Source: Natribaculum luteum
GTDB taxonomy: Archaea > Halobacteriota > Halobacteria > Halobacteriales > Natrialbaceae
Assembly (NCBI RefSeq): GCF_023008545.1
Contig: NZ_CP095397.1
Coordinates: 1,364,001 to 1,428,000, forward strand
DNA: 64,000 bases
Direction of reading: 5' to 3'
Part shown: piece after piece, positions 17,002 to 25,744 of the stretch
How positions within the stretch are numbered: position 1 is the stretch's first letter
Layout of the letters: every line of letters begins with the position of its first letter
Notes under the pieces: generated by a model
Databases searched by the model: none
Seen by the model: the letters and a program-made list of their open reading frames with translations, nothing else
What the model was told of the DNA's origin: nothing
Translations under genes and position numbers: made by a program

Positions 17002-18546
17002 CTAGCTGAACTTCTGGACCGTAACGTCGAGGGTATCTAGGTCGACGATCGGGGCGTATCCCGCGTCGGGATCGATGTTGACGCTCTTCTGGAAGTCGGT
17101 CTGGGCCTGCCAGCAGCCGGAGTTGATCGCCAACACGTTGTGGTACTTGCCGAAGCCGAGTTTGTGGACGTGGCCGGTGTGAAAGATGTCGGGTACCTCG
17201 TCGATAGCGAGGTAATCTTTCTTCTCGGGCGCGAGGCGGGTGTGGCCACCGAACTGCGGGGCGACGTGGCGCTTTTTGAGCAGCTGGTACATCGCCCTGT
17301 GAGGCTCGTCGTAACTCGCCTTCTCCTCGGGGAGTTCCGCGATCACCTCGTCCAGCGAGACGCCGTGGTACATCAACACCGAGACGCCCTCGACGGTGAC
17401 GGTCGAGGGGTTGCTCACGATCCGGGCGTCGTGGGCCGACATGATCTCGCGCAGGTCCTCGTCGAACCCGGGCTGGGGCTCGGCGAGCCGGACCGCGTCG
17501 TGGTTGCCCGGGATCATGACGATCTCGAGGTCGCCGGGAACTCGCTTCAGGTGTTCGCTGAACGCCTCGTACTGCTCGTAGATATCGACGATATCGAGTT
17601 CCTCGTCCTGGTTGGGGTAGACGCCGACGCCCTCGACCATGTCGCCGGCGATCAGCAGGTACTCGACGTGTGCGGCCGCCTCGGTGTGGAGCCAGTCGGC
17701 AAAGCGGTTCCACGCGTCCGCCATGAACTCCTGGCTGCCGACGTGGACGTCGCTGATCAGCGCCGCCTGCACGTGGCGATCCGCAGTCGAGGGGTCGTGC
17801 GTTCGCGGAACGTCGGGGAAGTACAGTGAGTCGACGAAGGCGATTCCCGAATCGTCGGAGAGCGTCCCCTCCATCGCCAGCACCTCGTCGTACAGCAGCT
17901 GGTCGACGAGGTCGACGTACTCGCGATCTTTCATCACCAGCCACGGGAACGTCCCCGTGGCGTCCTCGAGTTCGATCAGCCAGTGGCCGCTCGCGGTCGA
18001 CCGGACGTCGTTGACGAGTCCGACCATCGCGACCTCGCTGCCGCCGGGCATGTCCTCGATGGCGGTCGCCGGCCGGTGGTTGACTCGCCCACGGAGCTTC
18101 GAGCCGAGCCGATCGAGTCGGTCGCGAAAGACGGAGACGAAGTCGCGATACTCGCCGGTTCCCGTACTCTGGCCCGTCATGTCGCCAACGATCTCGAGGT
18201 CTCGCTGCGACGGATCGACCGATCGCTCGAAGCCACCGTCAGACCCCATCGTTTCGACTGCAGATCTCGCTTCCGTATCTCGATGATTCCTCGAATCGTC
18301 TCCAGTTGAAGTAGAGGTGTCGGGTCGATCGGCGTCACCGCCAGCGGAGCCACGGGACGAGTCGAGAACCGATCGCACGTGGTCGCATTCGACGACGAGG
18401 GCGTCCTCGGGGACAGCGTCGACGACGCGCTCGAGCGTCGCACCCGGATCGTCGGCCGACGCGATCAGCGTCACTGCCTCGCGTTCGGCGTTGTATCCGC
18501 GGTTCGTGAGTTCGCTCACGATCCGAGCGGGACCCTCGAGTGGCAC
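17002..18546 (-). CDS. polD1: DNA polymerase D small subunit (DP1)
   Basis: A 514-residue exonuclease subunit of the archaeal replicative polymerase PolD. After an N-terminal helical region and a disordered Ser/Asp linker come an OB-fold (VAMVGLVNDVRSTASGHWL) and the Mre11-like phosphoesterase domain: LISDVHVGS, AGDMVEGVG, PGNHDAVR, YHGVSLDEV, GGHTRL and HTGHVHKLG, giving the 3'-5' proofreading site. A GTG start at 18546 gives VPLEGPARIVSEL, the usual N-terminus, and a CTTATTTC box about 28 nt upstream supports it. The large subunit is not in the window. Confidence 0.92.
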   Translation of the reverse strand: MPLEGPARIVSELTNRGYNAEREAVTLIASADDPGATLERVVDAVPEDALVVECDHVRSVLDSSRGSAGGDADRPDTSTSTGDDSRNHRDTEARSAVETMGSDGGFERSVDPSQRDLEIVGDMTGQSTGTGEYRDFVSVFRDRLDRLGSKLRGRVNHRPATAIEDMPGGSEVAMVGLVNDVRSTASGHWLIELEDATGTFPWLVMKDREYVDLVDQLLYDEVLAMEGTLSDDSGIAFVDSLYFPDVPRTHDPSTADRHVQAALISDVHVGSQEFMADAWNRFADWLHTEAAAHVEYLLIAGDMVEGVGVYPNQDEELDIVDIYEQYEAFSEHLKRVPGDLEIVMIPGNHDAVRLAEPQPGFDEDLREIMSAHDARIVSNPSTVTVEGVSVLMYHGVSLDEVIAELPEEKASYDEPHRAMYQLLKKRHVAPQFGGHTRLAPEKKDYLAIDEVPDIFHTGHVHKLGFGKYHNVLAINSGCWQAQTDFQKSVNIDPDAGYAPIVDLDTLDVTVQKFS

Positions 18547-18708
18547 ACCACTCGAATTCGTGAGCGCGGAAATAAGGGTGGCGAATGCGTCGACGGCGGT
18601 GATGGTTCGCCGAGACGAATCGACGACAGAGCCAGGTCGATGAGAGCCAGGTCGGTGACGTGAGAGGGAACAGAAGGTTGATTGCCGGCCCCGGCAAAAC
18701 AGGTGACG

Positions 18709-19776
18709 ATGAGCGGTCCCGGCTCCGACGACTCCTCGGACGATTTCGGCGACAGTGACGACTGGGATCGACGGGAGTCGTCGTCCACGAGCGACCACGA
18801 CGATCAACGCCGGCCGTCGTCTCGGAGGGACGGTCGAGAGACGACGGGCGAAGCGGACAGCGGAGGACTCGACGACAGATCAGGTCAGTCGGACGCCGAC
18901 GTGGAGCGTCGTGCCAGCGACGAGCACAGGGAAGAGTATCGCAGCGACGCCGATCGACCGCGGGACGCACGGTCGACGTCGAGTTCCAGGCCGGTGACGG
19001 TCGAAGACGACGGCGTCTTCCGCTGGTTTCTGCGGAGCAACGACGGGACGGTCGTCGCGATGCGCGACGTCTTAAGTAGCGTCGCGATCGTCCTCCTCGT
19101 CGGCCTCGTGCTGTTCGGCGTCAGCGGCGTCTGGCCACCGCTGGTCGCCGTCGAGAGCGGCAGCATGGAACCGCACATGGAACGCGGCGATCTGGTCTTC
19201 GTCGTCAACGAGACGCGGTTCGTCGGCAACGAGCCGATCGACGGGACGGGCGTGGTTACCTACGACGCCGGCGCGACCGCCGGGTACGAGCAGTTCGGCA
19301 ATCCCGGCGACGTCATCATCTTCAAACCCGACGGAAGCGAATCGCAGACGCCGATTATCCATCGGGCACACTTCTGGGTCGACGAAGACGAAAACTGGGT
19401 CGAGACGAAAGCGAACCCGGAGTACACTGGTGGTGCCACCTGTGCGGAAGTGCGAACCTGTCCCGCCCCGTACGCCGGCTTCGTCACGAAAGGCGACGCG
19501 AACAGCGGCTACGATCAGGCACACGGCGGCGCGAGAAAGGGGATCGTCAAGCCCGAGTGGATCACCGGCAAGGCCATGTTCCGAATTCCGTGGCTCGGCC
19601 ACATCCGCCTCGCGTTCGACCAGACGCTGACGGCGCAGACGCTGACGACGTCACCAGACGCGGGCGCGGCGTCCACGTCCGGACTGTCACCCGCTCCGGA
19701 CGGGATCGAGATCGGCCTCGTCGGGGTCGCGAGCGCACTCGCCGTCGCCGGCAGTCGACGACCGGGAAGCTGGTGA
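18709..19776 (+). CDS. sec11: Signal peptidase I (archaeal Sec11 type)
   Basis: A 355-residue membrane protease that removes Sec signal peptides. An acidic, Ser/Asp/Arg-rich cytoplasmic tail of about 115 residues precedes a membrane segment (VLSSVAIVLLVGLVLFGVSG). The catalytic Ser lies in VESGSMEPHMERGDLVFV; the second catalytic block is FVTKGDANSGYDQ with IIHRAHFW, where His replaces Lys as in the ER/archaeal branch. A C-terminal hydrophobic segment may anchor it again. It is divergent from polD1, as near oriC1 in Haloferax. Confidence 0.92.
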   Translation: MSGPGSDDSSDDFGDSDDWDRRESSSTSDHDDQRRPSSRRDGRETTGEADSGGLDDRSGQSDADVERRASDEHREEYRSDADRPRDARSTSSSRPVTVEDDGVFRWFLRSNDGTVVAMRDVLSSVAIVLLVGLVLFGVSGVWPPLVAVESGSMEPHMERGDLVFVVNETRFVGNEPIDGTGVVTYDAGATAGYEQFGNPGDVIIFKPDGSESQTPIIHRAHFWVDEDENWVETKANPEYTGGATCAEVRTCPAPYAGFVTKGDANSGYDQAHGGARKGIVKPEWITGKAMFRIPWLGHIRLAFDQTLTAQTLTTSPDAGAASTSGLSPAPDGIEIGLVGVASALAVAGSRRPGSW

Positions 19777-19834
19777 CTGCGTAAGTTCGGGAGCACGTGA
19801 GCCCGGAGCGACGTTTCGACTCGAGGCCGTACGA

Positions 19835-21526
19835 TCAGTTGTCGAATCGAGCCTGGACGAACGGCTGGACGTCGTCGATGTCGGAGAGCCGGGAGTCAGA
19901 CTGCAAGACGACCTCCGTCTCTTCCAGTGGAACCGAGAGGCTGATCTCTTTCGTTCGGCCGTACCGACCCTTCGAGACCACGACGGCGTTGACGATGCCG
20001 AGCATGTCGAGTTCGCTGATCAGGTCCGTGACTCGACGCTGGGTGAGGACGTCCGCGTCGATCTCCTCGCAGAGACGCTTGTAGATGTTGAACACCTCGC
20101 CCGTGTTGATGCTGTGGACGCCGTTTTTCTCGAGGAGAATGATCGCAAAGAGGACGAGTTTGCTCTGCGTGGGGAGAGTCCGAACGACCTCGACGACGCG
20201 GTCGAGTTCGATCTTGTCCTGTGCCTGCCGGACGTGTTCTTCGACGATCGTCTCGGCCTGGGACCGTTCGGCGAGTTCGCCCGCCGTGCGAAGTAAATCG
20301 AGCGCGCGTCGGGCGTCGCCGTGTTCCTGTGCGGCGAAGGCAGCACACAGCGGGATGACGTCCGGTGAGAGCGCACCGTCTTTGAACGCCACCTCGGATC
20401 GGTGCTGGAGGATGTCCCGGAGCTGATTTGCGTCGTACGGCGGAAAGACGATCTCCTCTTCGCCCAGGCTCGACTTGACGCGAGGGTCGAGAAAGTCCGT
20501 GAACTTCAGGTCGTTGCTGATTCCGATGATCGACACCCGCGAGTTCTCGAGTTCGGAGTTCATCCGCGAGAGGTTATAGAGAGTGTCGTCGCCGCTTTTC
20601 TCGACGAGTTTGTCGATCTCGTCGAGCATGATGACGACCACGCGCTCGGAGTAATCGACTGCGTCGAAGAAGACGCTGTAGACGCGGTCGGTCGGCCAGC
20701 CGGTCATCGGCACCTCCTCGAAGTTCTCTCTGTCCGCCTCGAGCGACTCGATCTGCGCTTCGACGTCGGCGACCGACGAGAACGGCGTCCCGGCGAGTGG
20801 ATGTCCGGCGGCGTCGCGACCGTCGACCGACGAGTCCGAAACCGACATCCCGGGTGACTCGGATCTGTTCCCCGATGACTCGGACCCGTTCTCCGGCGAC
20901 CCATACCCCTTCGTTTCGACTGGAGAATCGCCCGACTGCGAGACGATTCCGTCGTCGTCTCGAGTCGTTTCGAGGGGGTCGTCGCGACTATCTGCGTTTG
21001 CGTCGTGCTCGTCGACGGCCGCGACGAGGTCCTCGAGTGAGGCGATCCGGTCGTCGATGAGCCGTTCGTTCTCCTCGATGAACTTGTTCGCGAGCTGGGC
21101 GAGGACGCGATACTGCGTGTCCGTCACCTCGCAGTTGATGTACTCGACGTCACACGGGACGCTGTACTTCTGGGAGGTGCTCTCGAGTTCCTTGCTGACG
21201 AACTTCGCGCTCGCCGTCTTGCCCGTCCCGGTCTTGCCGTAGATGAGGATGTTCGATGGCGTCTCGCCGCGGAGCGCTGCGACGAGGATCGTCGCCATCT
21301 TGTTGATCTGGTCGCTCCGGTGTGGAAGTTCGTGTGGCGTGTACGACGGCCGGAGAACCTCCTTGTTCTCGAAGATCGGTTCGCCGCTGAGCAGATCGTC
21401 GAACAGGCCCTGATTCGACTCGTCGTCGGTCAGCTCGGTTTCCGGTAGATTCGTCGCGAACCCGCTAGGGGAGTCGAGATTGACCTCCTGGCTCGAGCCC
21501 GGTCGTTCTGAGTTATCGTCAGACAT
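19835..21526 (-). CDS. orc1: Orc1/Cdc6 replication initiator
   Basis: A 563-residue AAA+ initiator that binds origin recognition boxes and loads MCM. Walker A is GKTGTGKT (97-104), Walker B VVVIMLDEIDKL, sensor 1 IIGISNDLKF, sensor 2 GDARRALDLLR, and a C-terminal winged helix (VLTQRRVTDLISELDMLGIV). An acidic Ser/Asp-rich linker of about 95 residues separates Walker A and B; part of it is encoded by an ORB-like DNA sequence. It is the initiator gene directly next to a full ORB array, so it probably serves that origin. ATG at 21526 opens MSDDNSERPG. Confidence 0.95.
   Translation of the reverse strand: MSDDNSERPGSSQEVNLDSPSGFATNLPETELTDDESNQGLFDDLLSGEPIFENKEVLRPSYTPHELPHRSDQINKMATILVAALRGETPSNILIYGKTGTGKTASAKFVSKELESTSQKYSVPCDVEYINCEVTDTQYRVLAQLANKFIEENERLIDDRIASLEDLVAAVDEHDANADSRDDPLETTRDDDGIVSQSGDSPVETKGYGSPENGSESSGNRSESPGMSVSDSSVDGRDAAGHPLAGTPFSSVADVEAQIESLEADRENFEEVPMTGWPTDRVYSVFFDAVDYSERVVVIMLDEIDKLVEKSGDDTLYNLSRMNSELENSRVSIIGISNDLKFTDFLDPRVKSSLGEEEIVFPPYDANQLRDILQHRSEVAFKDGALSPDVIPLCAAFAAQEHGDARRALDLLRTAGELAERSQAETIVEEHVRQAQDKIELDRVVEVVRTLPTQSKLVLFAIILLEKNGVHSINTGEVFNIYKRLCEEIDADVLTQRRVTDLISELDMLGIVNAVVVSKGRYGRTKEISLSVPLEETEVVLQSDSRLSDIDDVQPFVQARFDN
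20903..20924 (-). repeat. ORB-like sequence inside orc1
   Basis: The minus (coding) strand reads CTCCAGTCGAAACGAAGGGG, near-identical to the ORB core in the intergenic origin. It encodes SPVETKG within the acidic linker of Orc1. A site here could let Orc1 bind its own gene. Confidence 0.6.
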
Positions 21527-21540
21527 TCGTCGTACGCGTA

Positions 21541-21563
21541 CCCCCTTGTTTCGTGTGGAACAC
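21541..21563 (-). repeat. ORB 1
   Basis: Minus strand GTTCCACACGAAACAAGGGG with a G-run, 15 nt upstream of the orc1 start codon; likely bound by Orc1 and able to couple its expression to initiator level. Confidence 0.72.
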
Positions 21564-21952
21564 CGACCCGAGGACGGGAATTTGGGCTCGTACACGGCTC
21601 GAGAAAGCCATCGTGTGCGAACAGATCCGTTCGTCGGGTCCAGTTGATGCAAACGAACCAGAGGGGTACCTAGGTATTAAATTATTCCCTTCAGAACGGA
21701 AGATGGTCAGGTAGCTCAAGAGATCGATCCGTCCGATTGGACTGCAGTCGGTGGGTTTCGTCTCGAAGTGATGGAGAACCGACGGACCGAGCGAGGTTGT
21801 GTGAGTGTACTAACAGTTTGGCGAGAATCGAGACGGTAGCGAGCCAGAAGAGAGACCAGAGATGCAGTGGAGGTTGCGCGATCGATGACACGTAATCTCG
21901 TTATCGATGATACGTGATAGCACACAGTAGAGAGACAGCGCCGAAAGTTGTC

Positions 21953-22039
21953 GACCAGTGTCACTGACAGTGAGTGTCACCGACCAGTGTCATTGACAGT
22001 GAGTGTCACCGACCAGTGTCATTGACAGTGAGTGTCACC
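21953..22039. repeat. Three 29-bp tandem repeats
   Basis: Units of 29 bp beginning GACCAGTGTC repeated three times, differing at one position in the first unit (CACTGAC versus CATTGAC). The first unit contains TCACTG-A-CAGTGA, a perfect palindrome. It lies between ORB 1 and ORB 2. Confidence 0.9.
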
Positions 22040-22137
22040 CAATTTGTTGAGACTGTTTCGCAGGATTTTTGCAGGATCTGGATCGTGTCTCTCGGAATCG
22101 TTTTCTGTTAGAGAGTGTCTATCGAATTGCTGGGTAT

Positions 22138-22189
22138 CCCCCCCACCCCTTCGTTTCAGGTGGAACTCTCCGAGGGAGGGGGTGGGGGG
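22138..22189. repeat. ORB 2 flanked by C-run and G-run inverted repeat
   Basis: The minus strand ORB is GTTCCACCTGAAACGAAGGGG followed by a long G tract. On the plus strand CCCCCCCACCCC (22138-22149) is mirrored 28 nt later by GGGGGTGGGGGG (22178-22189), an 11-bp perfect inverted repeat enclosing the box. Confidence 0.85.
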
Positions 22190-22386
22190 ATGACGGTCTC
22201 TAGAACGGGAAGATTCAAGTAGATAGGAAGAAAACAATATCCGCACTCCTAGCAAATCGAGTATTTTACTAGAAATAGCCGTTCTAGTTGCTAGGAACCA
22301 CTAGAATTCTCTCAGATAGAGCCTCGAGTTACTAGAACGAACTCTTCTGTCGAATTCGTCGGTTTCTGGGCTTCAGCTCCTCGGTC

Positions 22387-22404
22387 GAGGTGAAACGAGG
22401 GGTC
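22387..22404 (+). repeat. ORB 3 (degenerate)
   Basis: GAGGTGAAACGAGGGGTC on the plus strand keeps the GAAACGA core and shorter G-run. Confidence 0.6.
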
Positions 22405-22460
22405 TATTTCCTCCACATCCCTGCCGTTCGGTCGATTACAGGGACACTGCCTCGAGTGTC

Positions 22461-22486
22461 TCCAGTTGAAACGAAGGGGTGGGGGG
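22461..22486 (+). repeat. ORB 4
   Basis: TCCAGTTGAAACGAAGGGG followed by TGGGGGG on the plus strand, inverted relative to ORB 2 so that the two enclose the AT-rich unwinding candidate. Confidence 0.8.
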
Positions 22487-22780
22487 CATCTCGCCGGGCC
22501 TATATCAGTCAAAGGTGATATTGTCTCTTATAGTGATAGGCATCGATATTATCTATCATGTGCTATCGTACCGTATCTTATCGGTACTCTGCCCGTAATA
22601 CCGTATCATCGTCTCGCACACCCCGAAGCCGCACACAGCATCACGACTCGTCTTGGAGAACTGTCACAGATAACTGTCATTACATAATATTGGTTATTAA
22701 TCACGTCTGACGTAGGCTTAAGTGAGTCGAGTCCAGTATTACGCGCAGACGCACCCCCGTAGGTGCCGGAGGACCCAAGG

Positions 22781-23419
22781 ATGGGACTGTTCACAGAACT
22801 CAAAGATAGTATCTCTCGCGTTACGGAACGCCTGTTTTCGGAACAGGAGCCCAAGCGGATCGGTATCTACGGTCCGCCGAATGCCGGGAAAACGACGCTG
22901 GCGAATCGAATTGCGCGCGACTGGACCGGCGACGCGGTCGGTGCCGAAAGTCACGTTCCACACGAGACGCGACGTGCGCGCAGGAAGGAAAACGTCGATA
23001 TCGAACGCGACGGCAAGAAGGTCACGATCGACATCGTCGACACGCCGGGGGTGACGACGAAAGTCGACTACGAGGAGTTTACCGACGAGATGAGCAAGGA
23101 CGACGCCATCCGCAGGTCCCGCGAGGCGACGGAGGGCGTCGCCGAGGCGATGCACTGGCTGCGCGAGGACGTCGACGGCGTTATCTACGTGTTAGACAGT
23201 GCCGAAGACCCGATCACGCAGGTCAACACGATGCTGATCGGGATCATCGAGTCCCGCGACCTTCCGGTCCTCATCTTCGCGAACAAGATCGACCTGGAGG
23301 AGTCGAGCGTCAAACGCATCGAAGACGCCTTCCCCCAACACGAGACGATCCCGCTTTCGGCGAAGGAGGGTGACAACATGGACGAAGTGTACGACAGCAT
23401 CGCGGAGTACTTCGGGTGA
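22781..23419 (+). CDS. oapA: Era-like GTPase, oriC-associated (OapA type)
   Basis: A 212-residue small GTPase: G1 GPPNAGKTT, G3 DTPGV, G4 NKID, G5 LSAKEG. It is the first of three tightly packed genes that flank oriC1 in many haloarchaea and are called origin-associated proteins there. A role in replication or ribosome/tRNA processing has not been fixed. The Shine-Dalgarno-like GGAGGA about 8 nt upstream supports the ATG at 22781. The next gene starts 4 nt after its stop. Confidence 0.9.
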   Translation: MGLFTELKDSISRVTERLFSEQEPKRIGIYGPPNAGKTTLANRIARDWTGDAVGAESHVPHETRRARRKENVDIERDGKKVTIDIVDTPGVTTKVDYEEFTDEMSKDDAIRRSREATEGVAEAMHWLREDVDGVIYVLDSAEDPITQVNTMLIGIIESRDLPVLIFANKIDLEESSVKRIEDAFPQHETIPLSAKEGDNMDEVYDSIAEYFG

Positions 23420-23423
23420 TATC

Positions 23424-23816
23424 ATGCCAGAAGCACGAGGGAAAGACGACGCCGACGGCGTTCAGATCGACCTCATCAGTGGCCAGCGGATGGACGAGAT
23501 GGCCACCATGGAGAAGATCCGGATGATCCTGGATGGCGTCCACGACGGAAAGATCGTCATCCTCGAGGAGGGACTTACCCCTGACGAGGAGAGCAGGCTC
23601 ATCGAGGTGACGATGACCGAGATCAGCCCGGACGAGTTCAACGGCATCGAGATCGAGACTTACCCGAAGTCGAGTGCGAACAACTCGTCGCTGCTCGGGC
23701 GGTTGATGGGCAATAGCGAATCGAACGCCAAACTGACCGTGATCGGGCCGGCCGATCAGATCGAAACACTCCACAAAGACGAAACGCTCATCAGCGCACT
23801 CGTGTCCCGAAACTAA
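23424..23816 (+). CDS. oapB: DUF2073 protein, oriC-associated (OapB type)
   Basis: A 130-residue soluble protein with the DUF2073 features VQIDLISGQRMDEM, KIRMILDGVHDGKIVILEEG and LTVIGPADQIETLHKDE. It is always found next to the GTPase and zinc protein in this neighbourhood, suggesting a complex. The stop codon TAA shares its last base with the following ATG, indicating translational coupling. Confidence 0.88.
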   Translation: MPEARGKDDADGVQIDLISGQRMDEMATMEKIRMILDGVHDGKIVILEEGLTPDEESRLIEVTMTEISPDEFNGIEIETYPKSSANNSSLLGRLMGNSESNAKLTVIGPADQIETLHKDETLISALVSRN

Positions 23817-24619
23817 TGCCTCACCAGTGTACGAACTGCGGCCGCACGTTCGCCGATGGGTCCAAAGAGATGCTCTCTGGATGTCCCGACTGTGGTGGCA
23901 ACAAGTTCCAGTTCGTCCCGTCCACCAGCGCGAAATCGAGCGCGGCCGCCCAGTCGCGCGAACGCGCCGAACAGCGTCCGTCCGACGACTCCGACGGCGC
24001 GATCTCTCGAGGCGTCGAGACGGTTCGCGAGTTCGTCTCCGACGGAACGAGCGACGATCGCTCGTGGCCGTCACACGACGACGCTGAAACCGCCGCGTCG
24101 GACTCCTCGACCGGCGAGTTCGCGGCGTGGCCCGACTCCGCCCGCCCGCCAGAAGACCGATCGTCGGTCGGCAACGAGTCGTCGGCCTCCGGGATGCCGT
24201 CGAGCGGTGACGAACCCTCGAGCGTCGACACGTCCCGTGCTGGACCGAGACCCGACGCCGACGCCACGACGGACGTCGGCGATGGCACACGTCGAGACGA
24301 GACCGAAGACACGGCACAGGCCGACGCCCGAAGCGAGGTCGTCTCGTCCGAGGAGTTGCCCGCACACTCGGCGCGTCCTGACGAGGACGAGCGGCCGGAC
24401 CACGGCCGCGTCGTCAGCGAGCCGTCCGACGACCGGCCATCGCTCGAGGAACTTCGCGAGGAGCTCAACGATCAGTTCGAGAGTATCAAGATCCTCCGTC
24501 CGGGCCAGTACGAACTCAACCTGATGGAACTGTACGATCGCGAAGAGTACATCGTCTCGTTGCAAGAGGACGGTCGGTACGTTATCAACGTACCAGACTC
24601 CTGGCGCGACGCAGAGTAA
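23816..24619 (+). CDS. oapC: Zinc-ribbon protein, oriC-associated (OapC type)
   Basis: A 267-residue protein with an N-terminal zinc ribbon (CTNCGR ... CPDCGG, residues 5-27), a long disordered, acidic Ser/Asp/Arg-rich middle (about 40-205) and a conserved C-terminal domain RPSLEELREELNDQFESIKI ending in IVSLQEDGRYVINVPDSW. The domain ends are conserved while the middle is low complexity. Third gene of the oap operon; function unknown. Confidence 0.87.
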   Translation: MPHQCTNCGRTFADGSKEMLSGCPDCGGNKFQFVPSTSAKSSAAAQSRERAEQRPSDDSDGAISRGVETVREFVSDGTSDDRSWPSHDDAETAASDSSTGEFAAWPDSARPPEDRSSVGNESSASGMPSSGDEPSSVDTSRAGPRPDADATTDVGDGTRRDETEDTAQADARSEVVSSEELPAHSARPDEDERPDHGRVVSEPSDDRPSLEELREELNDQFESIKILRPGQYELNLMELYDREEYIVSLQEDGRYVINVPDSWRDAE

Positions 24620-24875
24620 CGATCCCCGAGGGACCTGCTCGCGTCACAGCGTGTCCCATCCGAGTGAGTCGACGTTTGCAACGCCTCTGTTTCTTCTGCG
24701 AATCAGCTCGATTTTTGATGATGAATCTCTGTCCGTGGTGGTTCGGCTCCAGTCGAAAAGACGCGATCGCCCCGGTCGGTGATCGTCGACTCCGGAGGTA
24801 TCGTCTGGTGCAGGCGAGACGTACCACGGGCGGAAGAAAGATGGATTTAAGCGACGTGGACGACAGCCACGAAAC

Positions 24876-24965
24876 ATGAGCACTGCAACCAAGATCGTCC
24901 TCACCACGATCGTCGCGGCGGCACTACTGTCGATCCTGCTCGTCTTCCAGACGACGTTCGCCTGA
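24876..24965 (+). CDS. 29-residue membrane peptide
   Basis: Reads MSTATKIVLTTIVAAALLSI plus LLVFQTTFA: a single hydrophobic helix with a short N-terminal tail. Its TGA overlaps the ATG of the next gene (ATGA), so translation is coupled, and a TTTAAG box at 24846-24851 sits about 27 nt upstream of its ATG, making it the first gene of the transcript. It may be a real membrane peptide or a leader that sets translation of the next gene. Confidence 0.65.
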   Translation: MSTATKIVLTTIVAAALLSILLVFQTTFA

Positions 24966-25744
24966 TGTTCGAGGCCCGCGAACTCTCGAATGCCGTCGAG
25001 TCGGTTCGCGACGAGCACGCACCCGACACGCTCGTGGTCGACTGCGCGCGCGACTTCGAGACGCTCCCGCCGGCCGTCGCCGAGGATCTCGGCTTACTCG
25101 TCGACGCTCTCGAGCCGGCGAGCTATCCCGCGGAGTGGCTCCCAGCAGACGCGCCGACGCTCCTGTGCCGATACGCGAGCAGCGACTTCACCGTCGGAAT
25201 GCCCGGCGATGGCAGCGTCGCCTGGACGTGCCAGACCCACCCGCCCGTCGTGCTCGTGAAACCGCGCGTACAGGGGTCTCCCGAATCGTTCATCGACTTC
25301 CTGCTCGCCGAAGCACTCGTCGAGGTCGGCCTCGACGTTCCGGAGCACTTCCTCGGGTTCTTCGAGGACGGCTACCGCGATCTCGACGCCGCGCTCCCGC
25401 TCGAGGCGAACGGGACGTACCAGGTCGCGGCCGCGCTCTACGACGGCTGGAAGGGCCTCCAGACGCGAGACGTGTTCGCAACCTGGTACGACGAGAATCC
25501 CACCCTCGCCGACGCGTGGCAAGATGCCGGGACGAGACTCGAGGGTCGCGTCTCCGAACTACCGGCGGCGGTCGCTCGCGGCGAGACGGACTTCGCGGAC
25601 GCCACGGAACTGGCCTGTAGCGCGATCAAGCACGCGATCGAACTCCCGGCACCCTTCGCGGCGCTCGATACGACGGCGTATCGCGACCACGGCCCGGCCT
25701 ACGCGATCCGGTGGGCCGAGAAGACGTTCGAGGCGCTTTCCTAG
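24965..25744 (+). CDS. Conserved haloarchaeal protein of unknown function
   Basis: A 259-residue acidic soluble protein; no domain or catalytic motif is recognised. Distinct segments are LVVDCARDFETLPPAVAEDL, FGMPGDGSVAWTCQ-like VGMPGDGSVAWTC and VPEHFLGFFEDGYRDLDAAL. It is coupled to the small membrane peptide upstream, and its stop codon overlaps that of the convergent MazG-like gene (shared CTAG). Confidence 0.7.
   Translation: MFEARELSNAVESVRDEHAPDTLVVDCARDFETLPPAVAEDLGLLVDALEPASYPAEWLPADAPTLLCRYASSDFTVGMPGDGSVAWTCQTHPPVVLVKPRVQGSPESFIDFLLAEALVEVGLDVPEHFLGFFEDGYRDLDAALPLEANGTYQVAAALYDGWKGLQTRDVFATWYDENPTLADAWQDAGTRLEGRVSELPAAVARGETDFADATELACSAIKHAIELPAPFAALDTTAYRDHGPAYAIRWAEKTFEALS

Larger units (their letters stand above)
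21527..22780. other. Replication origin region (oriC1-like)
   Basis: A 1.25-kb gene-free interval between orc1 and the oriC-associated GTPase gene, much richer in A+T than its surroundings. It holds four ORB-type boxes (21541-21563, 22138-22166, 22387-22404, 22461-22486), of which 22.14 kb is inverted relative to 22.39 and 22.46 kb with G-runs pointing outward, an AT-rich stretch between them (22190-22380), a second AT-rich stretch at 22500-22720, three 29-bp tandem repeats and clustered ACTAGAA words. This layout is that of a haloarchaeal chromosomal origin. No convincing frame lies inside. Confidence 0.9.
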
